The notes: generated by a model not told the origin, from the letters alone. A stretch of 64,000 nt of DNA from Acidimicrobiia bacterium (GCA_028284765.1 JANQRA010000018.1:161541-225540), one strand, 5' to 3'; positions 52,071 through 62,238 are shown, counted from the stretch's first letter. Made by a program: numbers and translations.

Positions 52071-52098
52071 TAGACCTGAGTCGATCGAAGGGTAGATT
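52071..52098 (+). promoter_or_regulatory. glgC promoter
   Basis: TAGACC (52071-52076) and TAGATT (52093-52098) are 16 bases apart. The -10 box is seven bases before the ATG, predicting a leaderless message and independent expression of glgC from the operon upstream. Confidence 0.5.
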
Positions 52099-52105
52099 CC
52101 CCGCC

Positions 52106-53347
52106 ATGTATCGAGCACGCCCCGACGTCGTCGGAATGGTCCTTGCAGGGGGAAGAGGCAGCAGGTTGATGCCCCTGACACGTGATCGGGCCAAGCCTGC
52201 GGTCCCTTTCGGAGGCCACTATCGCCTCATCGATTTTGCTCTTTCCAATCTGGTCAACGGGGGAGTGAGGAAGATCGTTGTGCTCACTCAGTACCTGAGT
52301 GACAGCTTGAACAGACACATCTCACTGACGTGGCGGATGTCAACGCTTCTCGGCTATTACGTGACGTCGGTTCCGGCTCAGCAGCGTGTGGGTGAGAGGT
52401 GGTTTCTCGGATCGGCTGACGCCATTTTCCAGAACCTGAACATTCTCTCCGACGAACGACCTGCTCATGTCTTCGTTTTCGGGGCAGATCACATCTACCG
52501 CATGGACCCGAATCAGATGCTGGAGCAGCACATCGAGACCGGCGCAGGTGTAACTGTCGCGGCGATAAGGCGACCCCTGTCGGAAGCTCCTTCGCTGGGG
52601 GTAATCGAAAAGGGAGACGACACACGAATCACCGCGTTCTTGGAGAAGCCACAAAACGCCGAGCCTCTCGCTGACGATCCTGACAGTGTTCTGGCGTCGA
52701 TGGGCAACTACATCTTCGAAACCGAGTACCTATATGAACTCGTGCGGGCGGACGCGGACAGAGACGGTTCCAAACATGACATCGGGGGTGATCTCATCCC
52801 TCGATCAGTGGATCTAGAAGCGGCGCACGTGTACGACTTCGCCAACAACGTCGTGCCCGGTTCGTTGGATCGGGATCGCGGTTACTGGCGAGACGTGGGC
52901 TCGATCGACTCATATCACGATGCCCACCTCGATCTCGTCGATCCCGAACCGGTCTTCAACCTGTACAACGAGGAGTGGCCGATCTATACCGCTCAGGTCA
53001 CGGCACCTCCGGCGAAACTGGTCGCCGAGCACGACAACTCCGGCGAGATAGTCGATTCCCTGCTCAGCGACGGCGTCATCGTGTCCGGTTCGTCCGTCAA
53101 ACGTTCCATTGTTTCACCTGGTGGTCGCGTGATCGGTGGAGCACAGGTTGAGGAGTCGATATTGCTGCACGGGGTGCGCGTCGGACCTGGAGCGGTGGTG
53201 AAGAGGGCCATTGTCGACAAGAACGTGATCATCCCTGACGATGCTCAGATTGGGGTCGATAGGGAGCGCGACGAGGCTCGGTTCGACGTCTCGCCGGAAG
53301 GCGTTGTCGTTGTCGGCAAAGAGGATCTGATCGACGAACCTACGTGA
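52106..53347 (+). CDS. glgC: Glucose-1-phosphate adenylyltransferase
   Basis: This 413-residue ADP-glucose pyrophosphorylase begins with the nucleotidyltransferase motif [20 protein letters not shown], then [30 protein letters not shown], and a left-handed beta-helix C-terminal domain with [20 protein letters not shown]. It makes ADP-glucose from glucose 1-phosphate and ATP and is normally the regulated step of glycogen synthesis. The last eight bases overlap the convergent glgA. Confidence 0.96.
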   Translation: MYRARPDVVGMVLAGGRGSRLMPLTRDRAKPAVPFGGHYRLIDFALSNLVNGGVRKIVVLTQYLSDSLNRHISLTWRMSTLLGYYVTSVPAQQRVGERWFLGSADAIFQNLNILSDERPAHVFVFGADHIYRMDPNQMLEQHIETGAGVTVAAIRRPLSEAPSLGVIEKGDDTRITAFLEKPQNAEPLADDPDSVLASMGNYIFETEYLYELVRADADRDGSKHDIGGDLIPRSVDLEAAHVYDFANNVVPGSLDRDRGYWRDVGSIDSYHDAHLDLVDPEPVFNLYNEEWPIYTAQVTAPPAKLVAEHDNSGEIVDSLLSDGVIVSGSSVKRSIVSPGGRVIGGAQVEESILLHGVRVGPGAVVKRAIVDKNVIIPDDAQIGVDRERDEARFDVSPEGVVVVGKEDLIDEPT

Positions 53348-54710
53348 GGTCTTCGTACAGATCTAGGTAGCGCTCAGCTGAGGCCGACCACGACCAGTCG
53401 ATCTCCATGATTCTCCGTCGCATCTGCCCTCGCTTCTTGGTCGACCTCCACATCCGCGCGGCTCGTTGTAGAGCGTCGAGGAACGAATCGGCTGATACGT
53501 CTTCTGCAAGGAATCCTGTGCCCTCACCAGGGCTGGCGTCTTCGTCAAAGACCGTGTCACAAAGGCCCCCAACTGGTGTTGCGACGGGAATAGCCCCGTA
53601 GGCCATGGCCTGCATCTGGGTCAATCCACATGGCTCGAACCTCGAAGGCACCAAGTAGATGTCCGATGCGGCGAATATGCGATGGGCTAGACCTTCGTCG
53701 TATGCGTCATGGAAAACGAACCGGTCAGGATTCCGGTCGGCGATGTGTTGGGCTCGGGCGGCGAGAGATGCATCGCCAGACCCCAGGAGGATCATTCGGG
53801 CGGGAATGTGTTCGAGGCGCTGCGCTACCTCGAGAGCGATATCCACGCCTTTTTGGTCCGTGATCCTCGTGACCATTCCTATCAGCGGTTCTGTGCCGAG
53901 ATTCCAACCAAGGCCGTCTATCAACTCGCGAGCGATCTTCCTCTTGGCGCCTCCTCCGGAGGAGTCGTACCTGAGCGAGAGGTGCTCGTCCACGGCCGGG
54001 TCCCAAACACTGGTGTCGATGCCGTTGATGATTCCGGTGAAGCGATCACCTTTTGCCTTCAGGGGGCCTTCCAGCCCGAAGTCGTGTTGCCCATCCAGCA
54101 TCTCGCGAGCAAAGCTTGGACTGACGGTGGTCACCGCGTCGGAGAGCGCTATCGCGCCAGTCAAGGGGTTGGAGTTCCCGAACCACTCGTAGGCGTTGGG
54201 TCGGTAGGAGAACGTCTGTAGCCACTGGCTGGAGGTGGTGCCCTGATAGGCGGGGTTGTGGATGGTGAAGACGGCAGGAATCGACTGACGCAGATAGCCC
54301 AACGACGAACCCGTGTGCCAGTCGTGAATGTGCAGAACATCGGGATTGCGCAGCTCGACCAGGCGGGCAACGGCTGCCGAGAAGCCAAAGAACCGAGCGT
54401 CGTTATCGGGGAATCCCTGCCCCCGATCGTCGGTGTAAGGGTGCGGTCGTCCCAGCGACGGGGTCGAGATTGCTGTTACCGGCCCGAAGTCAGCTACTTC
54501 GATTTGTGCCGCGGTCGCCCCACCAACCCAGTCGGGCACATCGAGTCGATCGTCGTCGCCTTGCGTTGCCCAGTTTCCGTAGTTGGGCACGACTACCTCG
54601 ACATCAACACCTGAGCTCGTGAGAGCCTTCGCCAAACCGGACGCAGCATCAGCCAAACCTCCGACCTTGACCAGTGGTGAAAGCTCAGCCGTGGCGAATA
54701 GAACTCTCAT
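53340..54710 (-). CDS. glgA: Glycogen synthase (GT5 family)
   Basis: This 456-residue glycosyltransferase starts [30 protein letters not shown], which contains the ADP-glucose-binding KVGGLAD, followed by [18 protein letters not shown] and, in the C-terminal GT-B domain, [53 protein letters not shown]. It transfers glucose from ADP-glucose to growing glycogen. The last gene of the minus-strand set A4-esterase-glgA, it overlaps the esterase by one base. Confidence 0.94.
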   Translation of the reverse strand: MRVLFATAELSPLVKVGGLADAASGLAKALTSSGVDVEVVVPNYGNWATQGDDDRLDVPDWVGGATAAQIEVADFGPVTAISTPSLGRPHPYTDDRGQGFPDNDARFFGFSAAVARLVELRNPDVLHIHDWHTGSSLGYLRQSIPAVFTIHNPAYQGTTSSQWLQTFSYRPNAYEWFGNSNPLTGAIALSDAVTTVSPSFAREMLDGQHDFGLEGPLKAKGDRFTGIINGIDTSVWDPAVDEHLSLRYDSSGGGAKRKIARELIDGLGWNLGTEPLIGMVTRITDQKGVDIALEVAQRLEHIPARMILLGSGDASLAARAQHIADRNPDRFVFHDAYDEGLAHRIFAASDIYLVPSRFEPCGLTQMQAMAYGAIPVATPVGGLCDTVFDEDASPGEGTGFLAEDVSADSFLDALQRAARMWRSTKKRGQMRRRIMEIDWSWSASAERYLDLYEDLT

Positions 54711-55438
54711 CAGCTCGAGGTCAGGTCGTCGAGATATTTGGGAAGCATCTCCCGCCAGGTGACCCAGTCATGGTGGTGGTCCTCGGACCAGACATCGACC
54801 CGGTTGGGGATTCCCTTGTTCCCCAGACAGTTGGCGGCGGTCCAGGTCTGCTCGGGAGACTCCCATCGCCCGGCCCCCGTCGCCAAGATCGCGAAGCGCT
54901 CTTTGATGGCATCGAGATGAGGTCCCTCCAAATCGGGCAGATAGTGAAGTGGGGAAGAGAAGTAGAAGTCCTCAGTGAACGGTCCTTCAAAGTGGTCTGT
55001 CAGGTCATAGGTTCCGCTCATCGCGACTGCGACTTTGAAGACGTCTGGGTGGCGGCACATAGCGGCGAGAGCATTGAATGCTCCGATAGACGCACCGGCT
55101 GAAATCATCTCCAACTCGTTCGAATGGCAGTCGGCCCAGATCGCCGGAACGATCTCGTGCCTGAGCACTGAGGAGAAGGCGTTGAACTGCCAGGAAACAT
55201 GGCTGGGATCTCGGTGCTGGAGGAGACTCCGTCCCGCAACCGAGTCGATCGAATAGACCTTTATTCGCCCTTCGCCCAGGAGGTCGGCGAGGGCATCGAT
55301 CATCAGGAAGCGCTCGATCTCCTCTGCATCGCCTCCGGCGGTCGGGAACACGACAACCGGGACCCCGGTCTCGCCCCAACGAACGAGAGTGACGTCCTCT
55401 CCGACACGATCGGAGTGCCAGGTCTCGGCTTGCTTCAT
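54710..55438 (-). CDS. Esterase-like alpha/beta hydrolase (COG4947-type)
   Basis: This 242-residue cytoplasmic protein lacks a signal peptide and consists of one alpha/beta hydrolase domain. The nucleophile is Ser117 in SAGASIGAFNAL; Asp and His lie near the end in VWSEDHHHDWVTW. The early segment VVVFPTAGGDAEEIE is typical of the type. I recall such small esterases being found beside ATP-grasp genes in several bacteria. It overlaps A4 by four bases and glgA by one base, so all three are made together. Substrate unknown; possibilities include an ester on a glycan or on a ligase product. Confidence 0.8.
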   Translation of the reverse strand: MKQAETWHSDRVGEDVTLVRWGETGVPVVVFPTAGGDAEEIERFLMIDALADLLGEGRIKVYSIDSVAGRSLLQHRDPSHVSWQFNAFSSVLRHEIVPAIWADCHSNELEMISAGASIGAFNALAAMCRHPDVFKVAVAMSGTYDLTDHFEGPFTEDFYFSSPLHYLPDLEGPHLDAIKERFAILATGAGRWESPEQTWTAANCLGNKGIPNRVDVWSEDHHHDWVTWREMLPKYLDDLTSS

Positions 55439-56679
55439 TTATGGCCCAGACGGTCAGACTCAGTTCTCCGCCAGAACTGAAGCAGTCCCCAGAAATGATC
55501 TGTGAACTCCGCGACCTCGTGTGACGGGAACATGTTGGTCACCTTGGCGGTCACCGCATCGTGGGCCCGGTCGGTGCCCAGGTATGCGTGGACGATTTCG
55601 TCCAGGTCTGCGAGTTCGGTGTCGCAGAACTCTTCAAATCGATCTGATTCGAACCTTTCTCTGGCGATCGAGGCATAGCTCGAGAGCTTCTCTCGGTAGT
55701 CGGCTTCCGAATCTGCGATGGCGAAGTACTCCTGCCAGTTGAGATCGAACCTGAGTGGTCGGTCGGTTGCGGCGCAGAACAGTGACCATCGGACCAGGGC
55801 CTTGACGAGCCAGGGGAGGTGGTAGTGCAGTGACGTGACCTGCGAGTCAGGGTTGCCGTTGGCGAAGTCAATAGGGAAGAACTCGCCGTCTTGTCGGAGG
55901 GTTTCGCATGAGTTGAAGTCCCATCCGAAGAAGCTGTTGATGGTCAATGCCATGTCGGTCAAGAGGCTGGCTTCGTCCGCGGACACGAAGTCGAAGTCGA
56001 TTTCGTACCTTTCGTGAAGTGGCGCCGTCGGGTTGTACTTCATGATGTTCACTTGAGGGCCAACTCCGAGGGCACGCACGAACAAGTCATGTGGCTCCAC
56101 GGCAGCCTGGAGATGCATGATCCGCTCACCGCTGGTGTCGTAGGCCCCCTGGAGAGATTCCTTGTCTTCAACTCGGGAAACTCCCTCCCATGCCCCGCCG
56201 TCGTACGGCTTGAGGTAGGCGGGGAAACCAACCTTTTCTCCCAGGTCTCCAAGATCGAACATCTGGGCATAGTTCCGAAGCGTGAGGTCGAGGTCCAGAT
56301 TGGGAGTGTGGTCCCGGGGCGGGATGAGCATCGTCTTTGGAATCGGAAGCCCGAGCCGGTACATCGCTGAGTAGGAAGTGTGCTTTTGCATCGCTTGGAG
56401 CGTGAACGGACTGTTCAGCACGTAGACGTCGTCCATGAGAATTGCCTTCTTCAACCACTCCCGTGATGTGTGGAACCAAGGGGTGAGCCGATCGAGGACT
56501 ACGTCGTAGTTGGTCTTCTGGCGAAGCAGGAAAGGCTCGATTGTCACGCGCTCGACTTCAAAGGCGATCTCTTCGCCTCCAACTCGGACGCTGCCGACCT
56601 CGGCAACGATGTCCTCGTAGAAGGCGGGCCAGCAGATGTCCCCACCGAGAGAGAGGCCGATCCGGCGAGTTTTGGTCAT
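55435..56679 (-). CDS. ATP-grasp ligase A4 (distinct branch)
   Basis: This 414-residue protein is an ATP-grasp-like enzyme from a branch different from A1-A3. It opens with RIGLSLGGDICWPAFYEDIV and has the ATP-lysine segment FPAYLKPYDGGAWEGVSRVED (about residues 173-193), MHLQAAVEPHDLFVRALGVGPQVNIMKY, and metal ligands in FPIDFANGNPD. A long helical C-terminal region (about residues 295-414) follows. It is the first gene of the minus-strand operon with the esterase and glgA. I do not know its substrates. Confidence 0.78.
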   Translation of the reverse strand: MTKTRRIGLSLGGDICWPAFYEDIVAEVGSVRVGGEEIAFEVERVTIEPFLLRQKTNYDVVLDRLTPWFHTSREWLKKAILMDDVYVLNSPFTLQAMQKHTSYSAMYRLGLPIPKTMLIPPRDHTPNLDLDLTLRNYAQMFDLGDLGEKVGFPAYLKPYDGGAWEGVSRVEDKESLQGAYDTSGERIMHLQAAVEPHDLFVRALGVGPQVNIMKYNPTAPLHERYEIDFDFVSADEASLLTDMALTINSFFGWDFNSCETLRQDGEFFPIDFANGNPDSQVTSLHYHLPWLVKALVRWSLFCAATDRPLRFDLNWQEYFAIADSEADYREKLSSYASIARERFESDRFEEFCDTELADLDEIVHAYLGTDRAHDAVTAKVTNMFPSHEVAEFTDHFWGLLQFWRRTESDRLGHK

Positions 56680-56794
56680 GTTCGGAGGCTAATTCCCTCG
56701 TACCTGGATCGGGCCGTCGGATGTTCATCGTCGAGCCTGCACGCCGTTCCGTTGAGCGCGACGCTGTGCCGGTTCGAAGGGGGTCACGATCTTG

Positions 56795-58729
56795 ATGGGG
56801 TTAGCCTCATCAGATTCCACAGGCGCTCACTTGACCCGATCGAAACCCAACTCTGGCTCGTTCAACGCAGACGACATGCATCTGTGGTTTGGGGGAACCC
56901 ATTACCACCTGTACGAGAAACTCGGGTCGCGGGTCTCCGGGGGTGAGACCCACTTTGCGGTGTGGGCGCCCAACGCCGATCGGGTCTCAGTCATCGGTGA
57001 ATGGAACGGATGGGAGCCCAACTCAGACGCTTTGAAGCCGCTTGGCGATTCAGGTATCTGGGGCGGGGTCGTGTCGTCTGACCTCAAGGGGCAGACCTAC
57101 AAGTATCGGATCGTCAATGGGAGTTTCCAGGTCGACAAGGCCGACCCGTTTGGGTTCTCTCATGAGTTACCCCCGCGCACCGCATCGAGAGTCTGGAATC
57201 TGGACTACGAGTGGCGAGATGCGGAGTGGATTGCCGATCGGGCCGCACACAGCGAACACAGTGCGCCGATCAGCATCTATGAAGTCCATCTCGGTTCATG
57301 GCGGCGGGGAGGTGCGGGAGAGCATCTGACATATGACGAGTTGGCTGCAGTGCTGCCCGACTATGTGTCGGATCTGGGGTTTACCCACGTGGAATTGCTG
57401 CCGGTGATGGAGCACCCCTTCTTTGGGTCATGGGGATACCAGGCGACCGGCTATTTCGCGCCCACCTCTCGATACGGGACCCCTCAGCAATTCATGGGGC
57501 TCATCGATGCCTTCCATCAGCGCGGAATTGCCGTAATTCTCGATTGGGTCCCATCTCACTTTCCAGGCGATGAGCATGGTCTCGCCTTCTTCGATGGCAC
57601 TCACCTCTTTGAACATGCCGACCCTCGTCAGGGCTATCACCCAGATTGGAACTCCTACATCTACAACTTCGGCCGGCCCCAGGTCCGCTCATTCTTGATC
57701 AGCAACGCCCTTTTTTGGCTGGACCGATATCACATCGACGGTCTCCGGGTAGACGCTGTTGCGTCAATGCTGTACCGCAATTACTCCCGGGCCGACGGCG
57801 AGTGGATTCCCAACGTCCATGGCGGCAGTGAGAACCTGGAAGCCGTTGCGTTCCTGCAGGATCTGAACGAGGCCGTATATGGGCGCTATCCGGACACTCA
57901 GACCTATGCCGAGGAGTCGACATCCTGGCCGATGGTTACCGGCCTGACCAGCGCCGGTGGGCTCGGCTTCGGCTACAAGTGGGACATGGGGTGGATGCAC
58001 GACACCCTGGACTACCTGTCTCACGATCCGCTGTATCGCAGCTACCAACACCATCTGCTGACGTTTCGCAACATGTACGCGTTCTCGGAGAACTATGTCC
58101 TGCCTCTATCCCATGACGAGGTGGTGCACGGTAAGCATTCGCTGGCCAACAAGATGCGAGGCGACGCCTGGAAGATGTTGGCCAACCTCAGACTGCTGTT
58201 CTGTTACCAGTTCACCCAGCCCGGCAAGAAGTTGCTGTTCATGGGCGCCGAGTTCGCCCAGTGGCATGAGTGGGCACACGACTCACAACTCGATTGGTGG
58301 TTGCTCGAGGAACCGGCGCACCGAGGTATGTCCCGTTTGGTTGGCGACCTCAACCGGTTCTACAAGGATCAACCGGCGCTCCACCGGACCGACAGCGATG
58401 CGGATGGCTTCGAATGGGCCGTGGTCGACGATGCCGAGCGGAGCGTCATCGCCTACTACCGACATGCCGAGCCGGATGAGTCGCTGTTGGTGGTCCACAA
58501 CCTGACACCGATTCCCCATGACTCCTATCGGCTGAACGTCGGTCGGCACGGCACATGGAGCGAAGTCATCAACAGCGACGCTGAGGTCTACGGGGGGAGT
58601 GGAGTGGGCAACGCTCGCCCGATCACCACCACGGAGTCGCCAGACGGCGACCTCCATATCGAGTTGACGTTGCCACCCCTTGCCTCAGTTGTCCTGACCT
58701 GTCCACCGCAGAGCGACGAAGAGGAATGA
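56795..58729 (+). CDS. glgB: 1,4-alpha-glucan branching enzyme (GH13_9)
   Basis: This enzyme of about 644 residues has an N-terminal CBM48 domain (LWFGGTHYHLYEKLGSR, WAPNADRVSVIGEWNGW), then the GH13 catalytic barrel with HIDGLRVDAVASMLYRNYSR (nucleophile Asp), YAEESTSWP (acid/base Glu) and LPLSHDEVVHGKHSL. It is at the short end for GlgB, without the extra N1 domain. The first codon could be the TTG at 56792 or the ATG at 56795. It introduces alpha-1,6 branches into glycogen. Its stop overlaps the GH57 gene by four bases. Confidence 0.95.
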   Translation: MGLASSDSTGAHLTRSKPNSGSFNADDMHLWFGGTHYHLYEKLGSRVSGGETHFAVWAPNADRVSVIGEWNGWEPNSDALKPLGDSGIWGGVVSSDLKGQTYKYRIVNGSFQVDKADPFGFSHELPPRTASRVWNLDYEWRDAEWIADRAAHSEHSAPISIYEVHLGSWRRGGAGEHLTYDELAAVLPDYVSDLGFTHVELLPVMEHPFFGSWGYQATGYFAPTSRYGTPQQFMGLIDAFHQRGIAVILDWVPSHFPGDEHGLAFFDGTHLFEHADPRQGYHPDWNSYIYNFGRPQVRSFLISNALFWLDRYHIDGLRVDAVASMLYRNYSRADGEWIPNVHGGSENLEAVAFLQDLNEAVYGRYPDTQTYAEESTSWPMVTGLTSAGGLGFGYKWDMGWMHDTLDYLSHDPLYRSYQHHLLTFRNMYAFSENYVLPLSHDEVVHGKHSLANKMRGDAWKMLANLRLLFCYQFTQPGKKLLFMGAEFAQWHEWAHDSQLDWWLLEEPAHRGMSRLVGDLNRFYKDQPALHRTDSDADGFEWAVVDDAERSVIAYYRHAEPDESLLVVHNLTPIPHDSYRLNVGRHGTWSEVINSDAEVYGGSGVGNARPITTTESPDGDLHIELTLPPLASVVLTCPPQSDEEE

Positions 58730-60207
58730 CCGACGTTCGTCAAGTGGTGATCCATTGCCACTGGTATCAGCCACCTCGGGAGAATCCGTTTACAGGAGAG
58801 GTCGACGATCAGGCGTCGGCCGCGCCCTTCAGCAACTGGAACGAGCGGATAGCAGCCGAGTGCTACGCGCCGAATGCCAGGGCCGAGATCCGCGATGGCG
58901 ACGTATCGGAGTACCAGAACAACTACGAATGGGTCAGCTCCGATTGGGGGCCGACATTGCTCAGCTGGCTCCAGGTTCATCGGTCAGATGTTTACGGGTC
59001 GATCCTGGCTGCTGATCAGGCCACTGTTGAGAAGTTTGGTGGTCACGGCAGCACCCTGGCCCAGGCCTACAACCACACGATCCTTCCCCTTTCGAATGCA
59101 CGCGACAAGCTGACGCAGGTCCGATGGGGAATCGCGGATTTCAAACACCGATTTGGACGACACCCTGAGGGTATGTGGCTTCCCGAGACGGCTGCAGACA
59201 CTCTGAGCCTCGCTGCCCTGGCAGCAGAGGGCATCAAGTTCACCGTCCTGTCTCCGTACCAGGCCGGCCATGTGCTGTCGGAGGAGGGCTGGGTCGACGT
59301 TTCGGGGGGCAAGATCGATCCGTCGGTCCCTTACCTCGCAGACCTGCCCGACGGGGGCGAGATTGCGGTGTTCTTCTATGACGGCCCGATCTCCCAGGAC
59401 GTAGCGTTTGGAGATCTGCTGGAGGACGGGCACCGGTTGGGTAGGCGTCTGCTCGACGTGGAGTCCCGTTCGGTGTTGACAAACGTTGCCACAGACGGTG
59501 AGACCTACGGGCACCATCACCGACACGGGGAAATGGCGCTGGCAAGAGCGATCCGGGTCATCCGAGAAGAACCGTCCGCCGTCATCACCAACTACGCCCA
59601 GTTCCTGGCGACGAACCCGCCCGAGAACAGGGTCCGGATCTTGGAGGGTTCATCGTGGAGCTGTGCCCACGGGGTCGAAAGGTGGCGAAGCGACTGTGGC
59701 TGCGCGATACGTCCAGGCGGGGATTGGAACCAGGCGTGGAGAACTCCTTTGCGGGATTCGTTGGACTGGCTACGCGATCTCCTTGCGAACGACTTCGAAG
59801 CGATTGGTGGCGATCTCCTGAGCGATCCGTGGGAGGCTCGAGATCGGTACGTCGAGGTCGTGCTCGGAGGCGATGCTCAAGCCTTTTTGGATGACGTATG
59901 CGTGGCAGGCCTTGACCACGCCCTGCGAGATCGGGCGCTGGGTCTACTCGAGATTCAGCACCGGGCGATGCTGATGTACACGTCGTGTGGTTGGTTCTTT
60001 GATGATCTCGCAGGCCTCGAGTCGGTCTTCGTGTTGCGCCATGCGGGTCGAGCTATCGGTCTCGCCCGTGAGGTGACCGGTCACGATTACGAACCAGAGT
60101 TCGTTGAGCGTCTCGGGTTCGCCCAGAGCAATCTCGACGGAGTGTCCGGCCGTGATGTCTACGAGACCAACGTCTCGCCCTGGATTCAGACGGCTCAGAT
60201 CTTGTAG
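58726..60207 (+). CDS. GH57 family glycoside hydrolase/transferase with DUF3536-like C terminus
   Basis: This 493-residue protein begins with the GH57 motif VVIHCHWYQPPRENPF and has PEGMWLPETAADTLSLAALAAEGIKF containing Glu154, the likely nucleophile, plus a later Asp in NVATDGETYGHHH. The second half (WSCAHGVERWRSDCGC, NQAWRTPLRDSLDWLRD) is the DUF3536 type. GH57 includes amylases, branching enzymes and 4-alpha-glucanotransferases; family assignment is firm, activity is not. It is translationally coupled to glgB and overlaps the convergent phosphorylase by 13 bases. Confidence 0.9.
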   Translation: MTDVRQVVIHCHWYQPPRENPFTGEVDDQASAAPFSNWNERIAAECYAPNARAEIRDGDVSEYQNNYEWVSSDWGPTLLSWLQVHRSDVYGSILAADQATVEKFGGHGSTLAQAYNHTILPLSNARDKLTQVRWGIADFKHRFGRHPEGMWLPETAADTLSLAALAAEGIKFTVLSPYQAGHVLSEEGWVDVSGGKIDPSVPYLADLPDGGEIAVFFYDGPISQDVAFGDLLEDGHRLGRRLLDVESRSVLTNVATDGETYGHHHRHGEMALARAIRVIREEPSAVITNYAQFLATNPPENRVRILEGSSWSCAHGVERWRSDCGCAIRPGGDWNQAWRTPLRDSLDWLRDLLANDFEAIGGDLLSDPWEARDRYVEVVLGGDAQAFLDDVCVAGLDHALRDRALGLLEIQHRAMLMYTSCGWFFDDLAGLESVFVLRHAGRAIGLAREVTGHDYEPEFVERLGFAQSNLDGVSGRDVYETNVSPWIQTAQIL

Positions 60208-62132
60208 ATATCGGCCTGGTATTCTCTGAGCATTCTGGCCGACACAACGCGCGGGCCAAGCGTGCGCCATGCGTGTCTGATTCGGCCGAGAAAGATCGCA
60301 TGAGTGTCGTGGTATTCGTTTGCGATCGAGAGCAAGGTCGTCAACACGCTTTGTGATTCTTCGACGTCGCGATCTTCGGCGTCCTCTAGTTCGCTCCGAA
60401 CTATCTCCCAGCCATTTGAACCGTCGTACATCTCGTCCCACCAGCCGTCACGGATCGATGCGTTGAGAACACCGTTCAATACAGCTTTCTCTCCGCTCGT
60501 ACCGGACGCCTCGCGCGGCCGGATTGGGTTGTTCAACCAGACGTCGACTCCTTGCACCAAGGTTCTGGCCGATCTCATGTTGTAGTCGGGTAGGAATGTG
60601 ACGTGCCCAGCGGCAGGTCCGTTCTTTGTCGCCTCGACGAGTTCGGCCACAAGTCGTTTGCCGTTGTCATCTGTCGGGTGAGCTTTGCCCGCGAACACGA
60701 AGTGCACAGGCCGATGGGTGTCTGAGACGAGCTCTTCTAGAAGGTCCGGGTTTCTGAGGATGAGGTTTGCCCTCTTGTACGGTGCGAAGCGGCGGGCAAA
60801 CCCGACGAACAGAGTGTCGGGATCGATCTCCGAGCCTGTCTGATCGCGGACCATCTCTGTCAGCTGCTGCGACGACTGGAGCCTTATGCTGGACAGAAGA
60901 GCGTCATCGATTCCTGAGACTGCCTCCCACGCCCCCGGATCCCCTGTGTCCCAGGTAGGACCCAGGCGGTCGTCGAACACATGCTCAACGTGATCGGCAG
61001 TCCACGTCCTGGCATGAACTCCGTTGGTCACGCTGATGATGTCGTCACCGATGCCAACCCCAGCAAAGAGTTTTCGGCTCACTTCCCCGTGGAGTAGCGA
61101 GACGCCGTTTGCAGTGCGGGAAGTGCGAAGACAGAGGGCGGCCATGTTGAACTTCGAGTCCTCATCCGGATCCTGTCCCATTGCCCAAACTTCGTCGATG
61201 CCAAGCGCCCACTTATCGGCCCATATCTGGAGGTACGGCTCGACGATGTGGCGATCAAACCGGTCGATGCCAGCCGGGACCGGCGTGTGGGTCGTGAACA
61301 CGAGGCCTTTCCTCACCTCGTCGATTGCCGTAGTCAGCGAGGAGTTCTCGATCGTCCGGTCTATCAGAGGAAACGTTATGAACCCCGCATGCCCTTCGTT
61401 GAGGTGGTGGACCTCAACCGCCCAACCAAGGCTGTCGAGTGCAATGGCTCCTCCCACTCCCAGCACCCACTCCTGTTCGAGCCGGTGCTCACGCGATCCG
61501 TCGTAAAGCCTGTCGGTAATTGCGCGGTCGTGTTCATTGTTGGTCTCGAGGTTGGTGTCCAGGAGGATCAGTGGCACCCGCCCAACGTCAAATCTCCACA
61601 CGCGCGCAGAGACGTTTCTTCCGGGGAAGGGAATCTCGACAACCAGATCAGTGTCGATTCCGCCCACCTTCAGGGGGTCCAACAATTCGTACCCCTCGAC
61701 TTGCTGGCCGTCTTCGATTCGCTGTCTGAACACTCCCTCCCGATAGAAGAGGCCAACCCCGACGAGATCGAGCTCGAGATCGCTAGCGGTCTTCAGATGG
61801 TCGCCGGCTAGAACGCCCAACCCGCCGGCGTATTGAGGTAGGACCGAAGCCAGGCCGAACTCAGGAGAGCAATAGGCGATCTTCGGATCTGGTAGGCGGG
61901 TTCGCAGAGAATCGAGTTGTTCCAACTCAGATTCAACTCGAGAAATGAAGGCTCGATCGGACGTCAGTCTCGCCAGCACTTCACGGCTGAGGCCAAGAAC
62001 GGTCTCCATAGGATGCTGTGAGGGAGTGCTTCCGGGGAGATCCTCGAGCAGCAGGCGACACGAGGTGTTCCATGTCCACTGATAGTTGTGGGCAAGCCTG
62101 GCGAGGGCAGCTTTCAAGGCATCGTGGTTCAA
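60195..62132 (-). CDS. glgP: Alpha-glucan phosphorylase (GT35, short type)
   Basis: This 645-residue enzyme degrades glycogen to glucose 1-phosphate. The pyridoxal-phosphate lysine is Lys549 in EASGTSGEKAVLNGVLN, and earlier motifs include YCSPEFGLASVLPQYAGGLGVLAGDHLK and HLNEGHAGF. The sequence type is the short bacterial/archaeal form rather than the 800-residue glycogen phosphorylase. The start is a TTG at 62132, whose translation NHDALKAALARLAHNYQWTWN matches the family N terminus; the upstream open frame to 62282 has no homology. The 231 bases between it and the ferredoxin gene contain the direct and inverted repeats noted separately. Confidence 0.92.
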   Translation of the reverse strand: MNHDALKAALARLAHNYQWTWNTSCRLLLEDLPGSTPSQHPMETVLGLSREVLARLTSDRAFISRVESELEQLDSLRTRLPDPKIAYCSPEFGLASVLPQYAGGLGVLAGDHLKTASDLELDLVGVGLFYREGVFRQRIEDGQQVEGYELLDPLKVGGIDTDLVVEIPFPGRNVSARVWRFDVGRVPLILLDTNLETNNEHDRAITDRLYDGSREHRLEQEWVLGVGGAIALDSLGWAVEVHHLNEGHAGFITFPLIDRTIENSSLTTAIDEVRKGLVFTTHTPVPAGIDRFDRHIVEPYLQIWADKWALGIDEVWAMGQDPDEDSKFNMAALCLRTSRTANGVSLLHGEVSRKLFAGVGIGDDIISVTNGVHARTWTADHVEHVFDDRLGPTWDTGDPGAWEAVSGIDDALLSSIRLQSSQQLTEMVRDQTGSEIDPDTLFVGFARRFAPYKRANLILRNPDLLEELVSDTHRPVHFVFAGKAHPTDDNGKRLVAELVEATKNGPAAGHVTFLPDYNMRSARTLVQGVDVWLNNPIRPREASGTSGEKAVLNGVLNASIRDGWWDEMYDGSNGWEIVRSELEDAEDRDVEESQSVLTTLLSIANEYHDTHAIFLGRIRHAWRTLGPRVVSARMLREYQADIYKI

Positions 62133-62238
62133 GGGGGTGGATCCTGGTTTGAGAGACCGCCGGGTCGGCGAGCAGGTGAGTCTAGGACTGCGCCAGCGTT
62201 CTGGTGACCCGTGTCGGGGTTCGGAAGTCGGATTGGGG

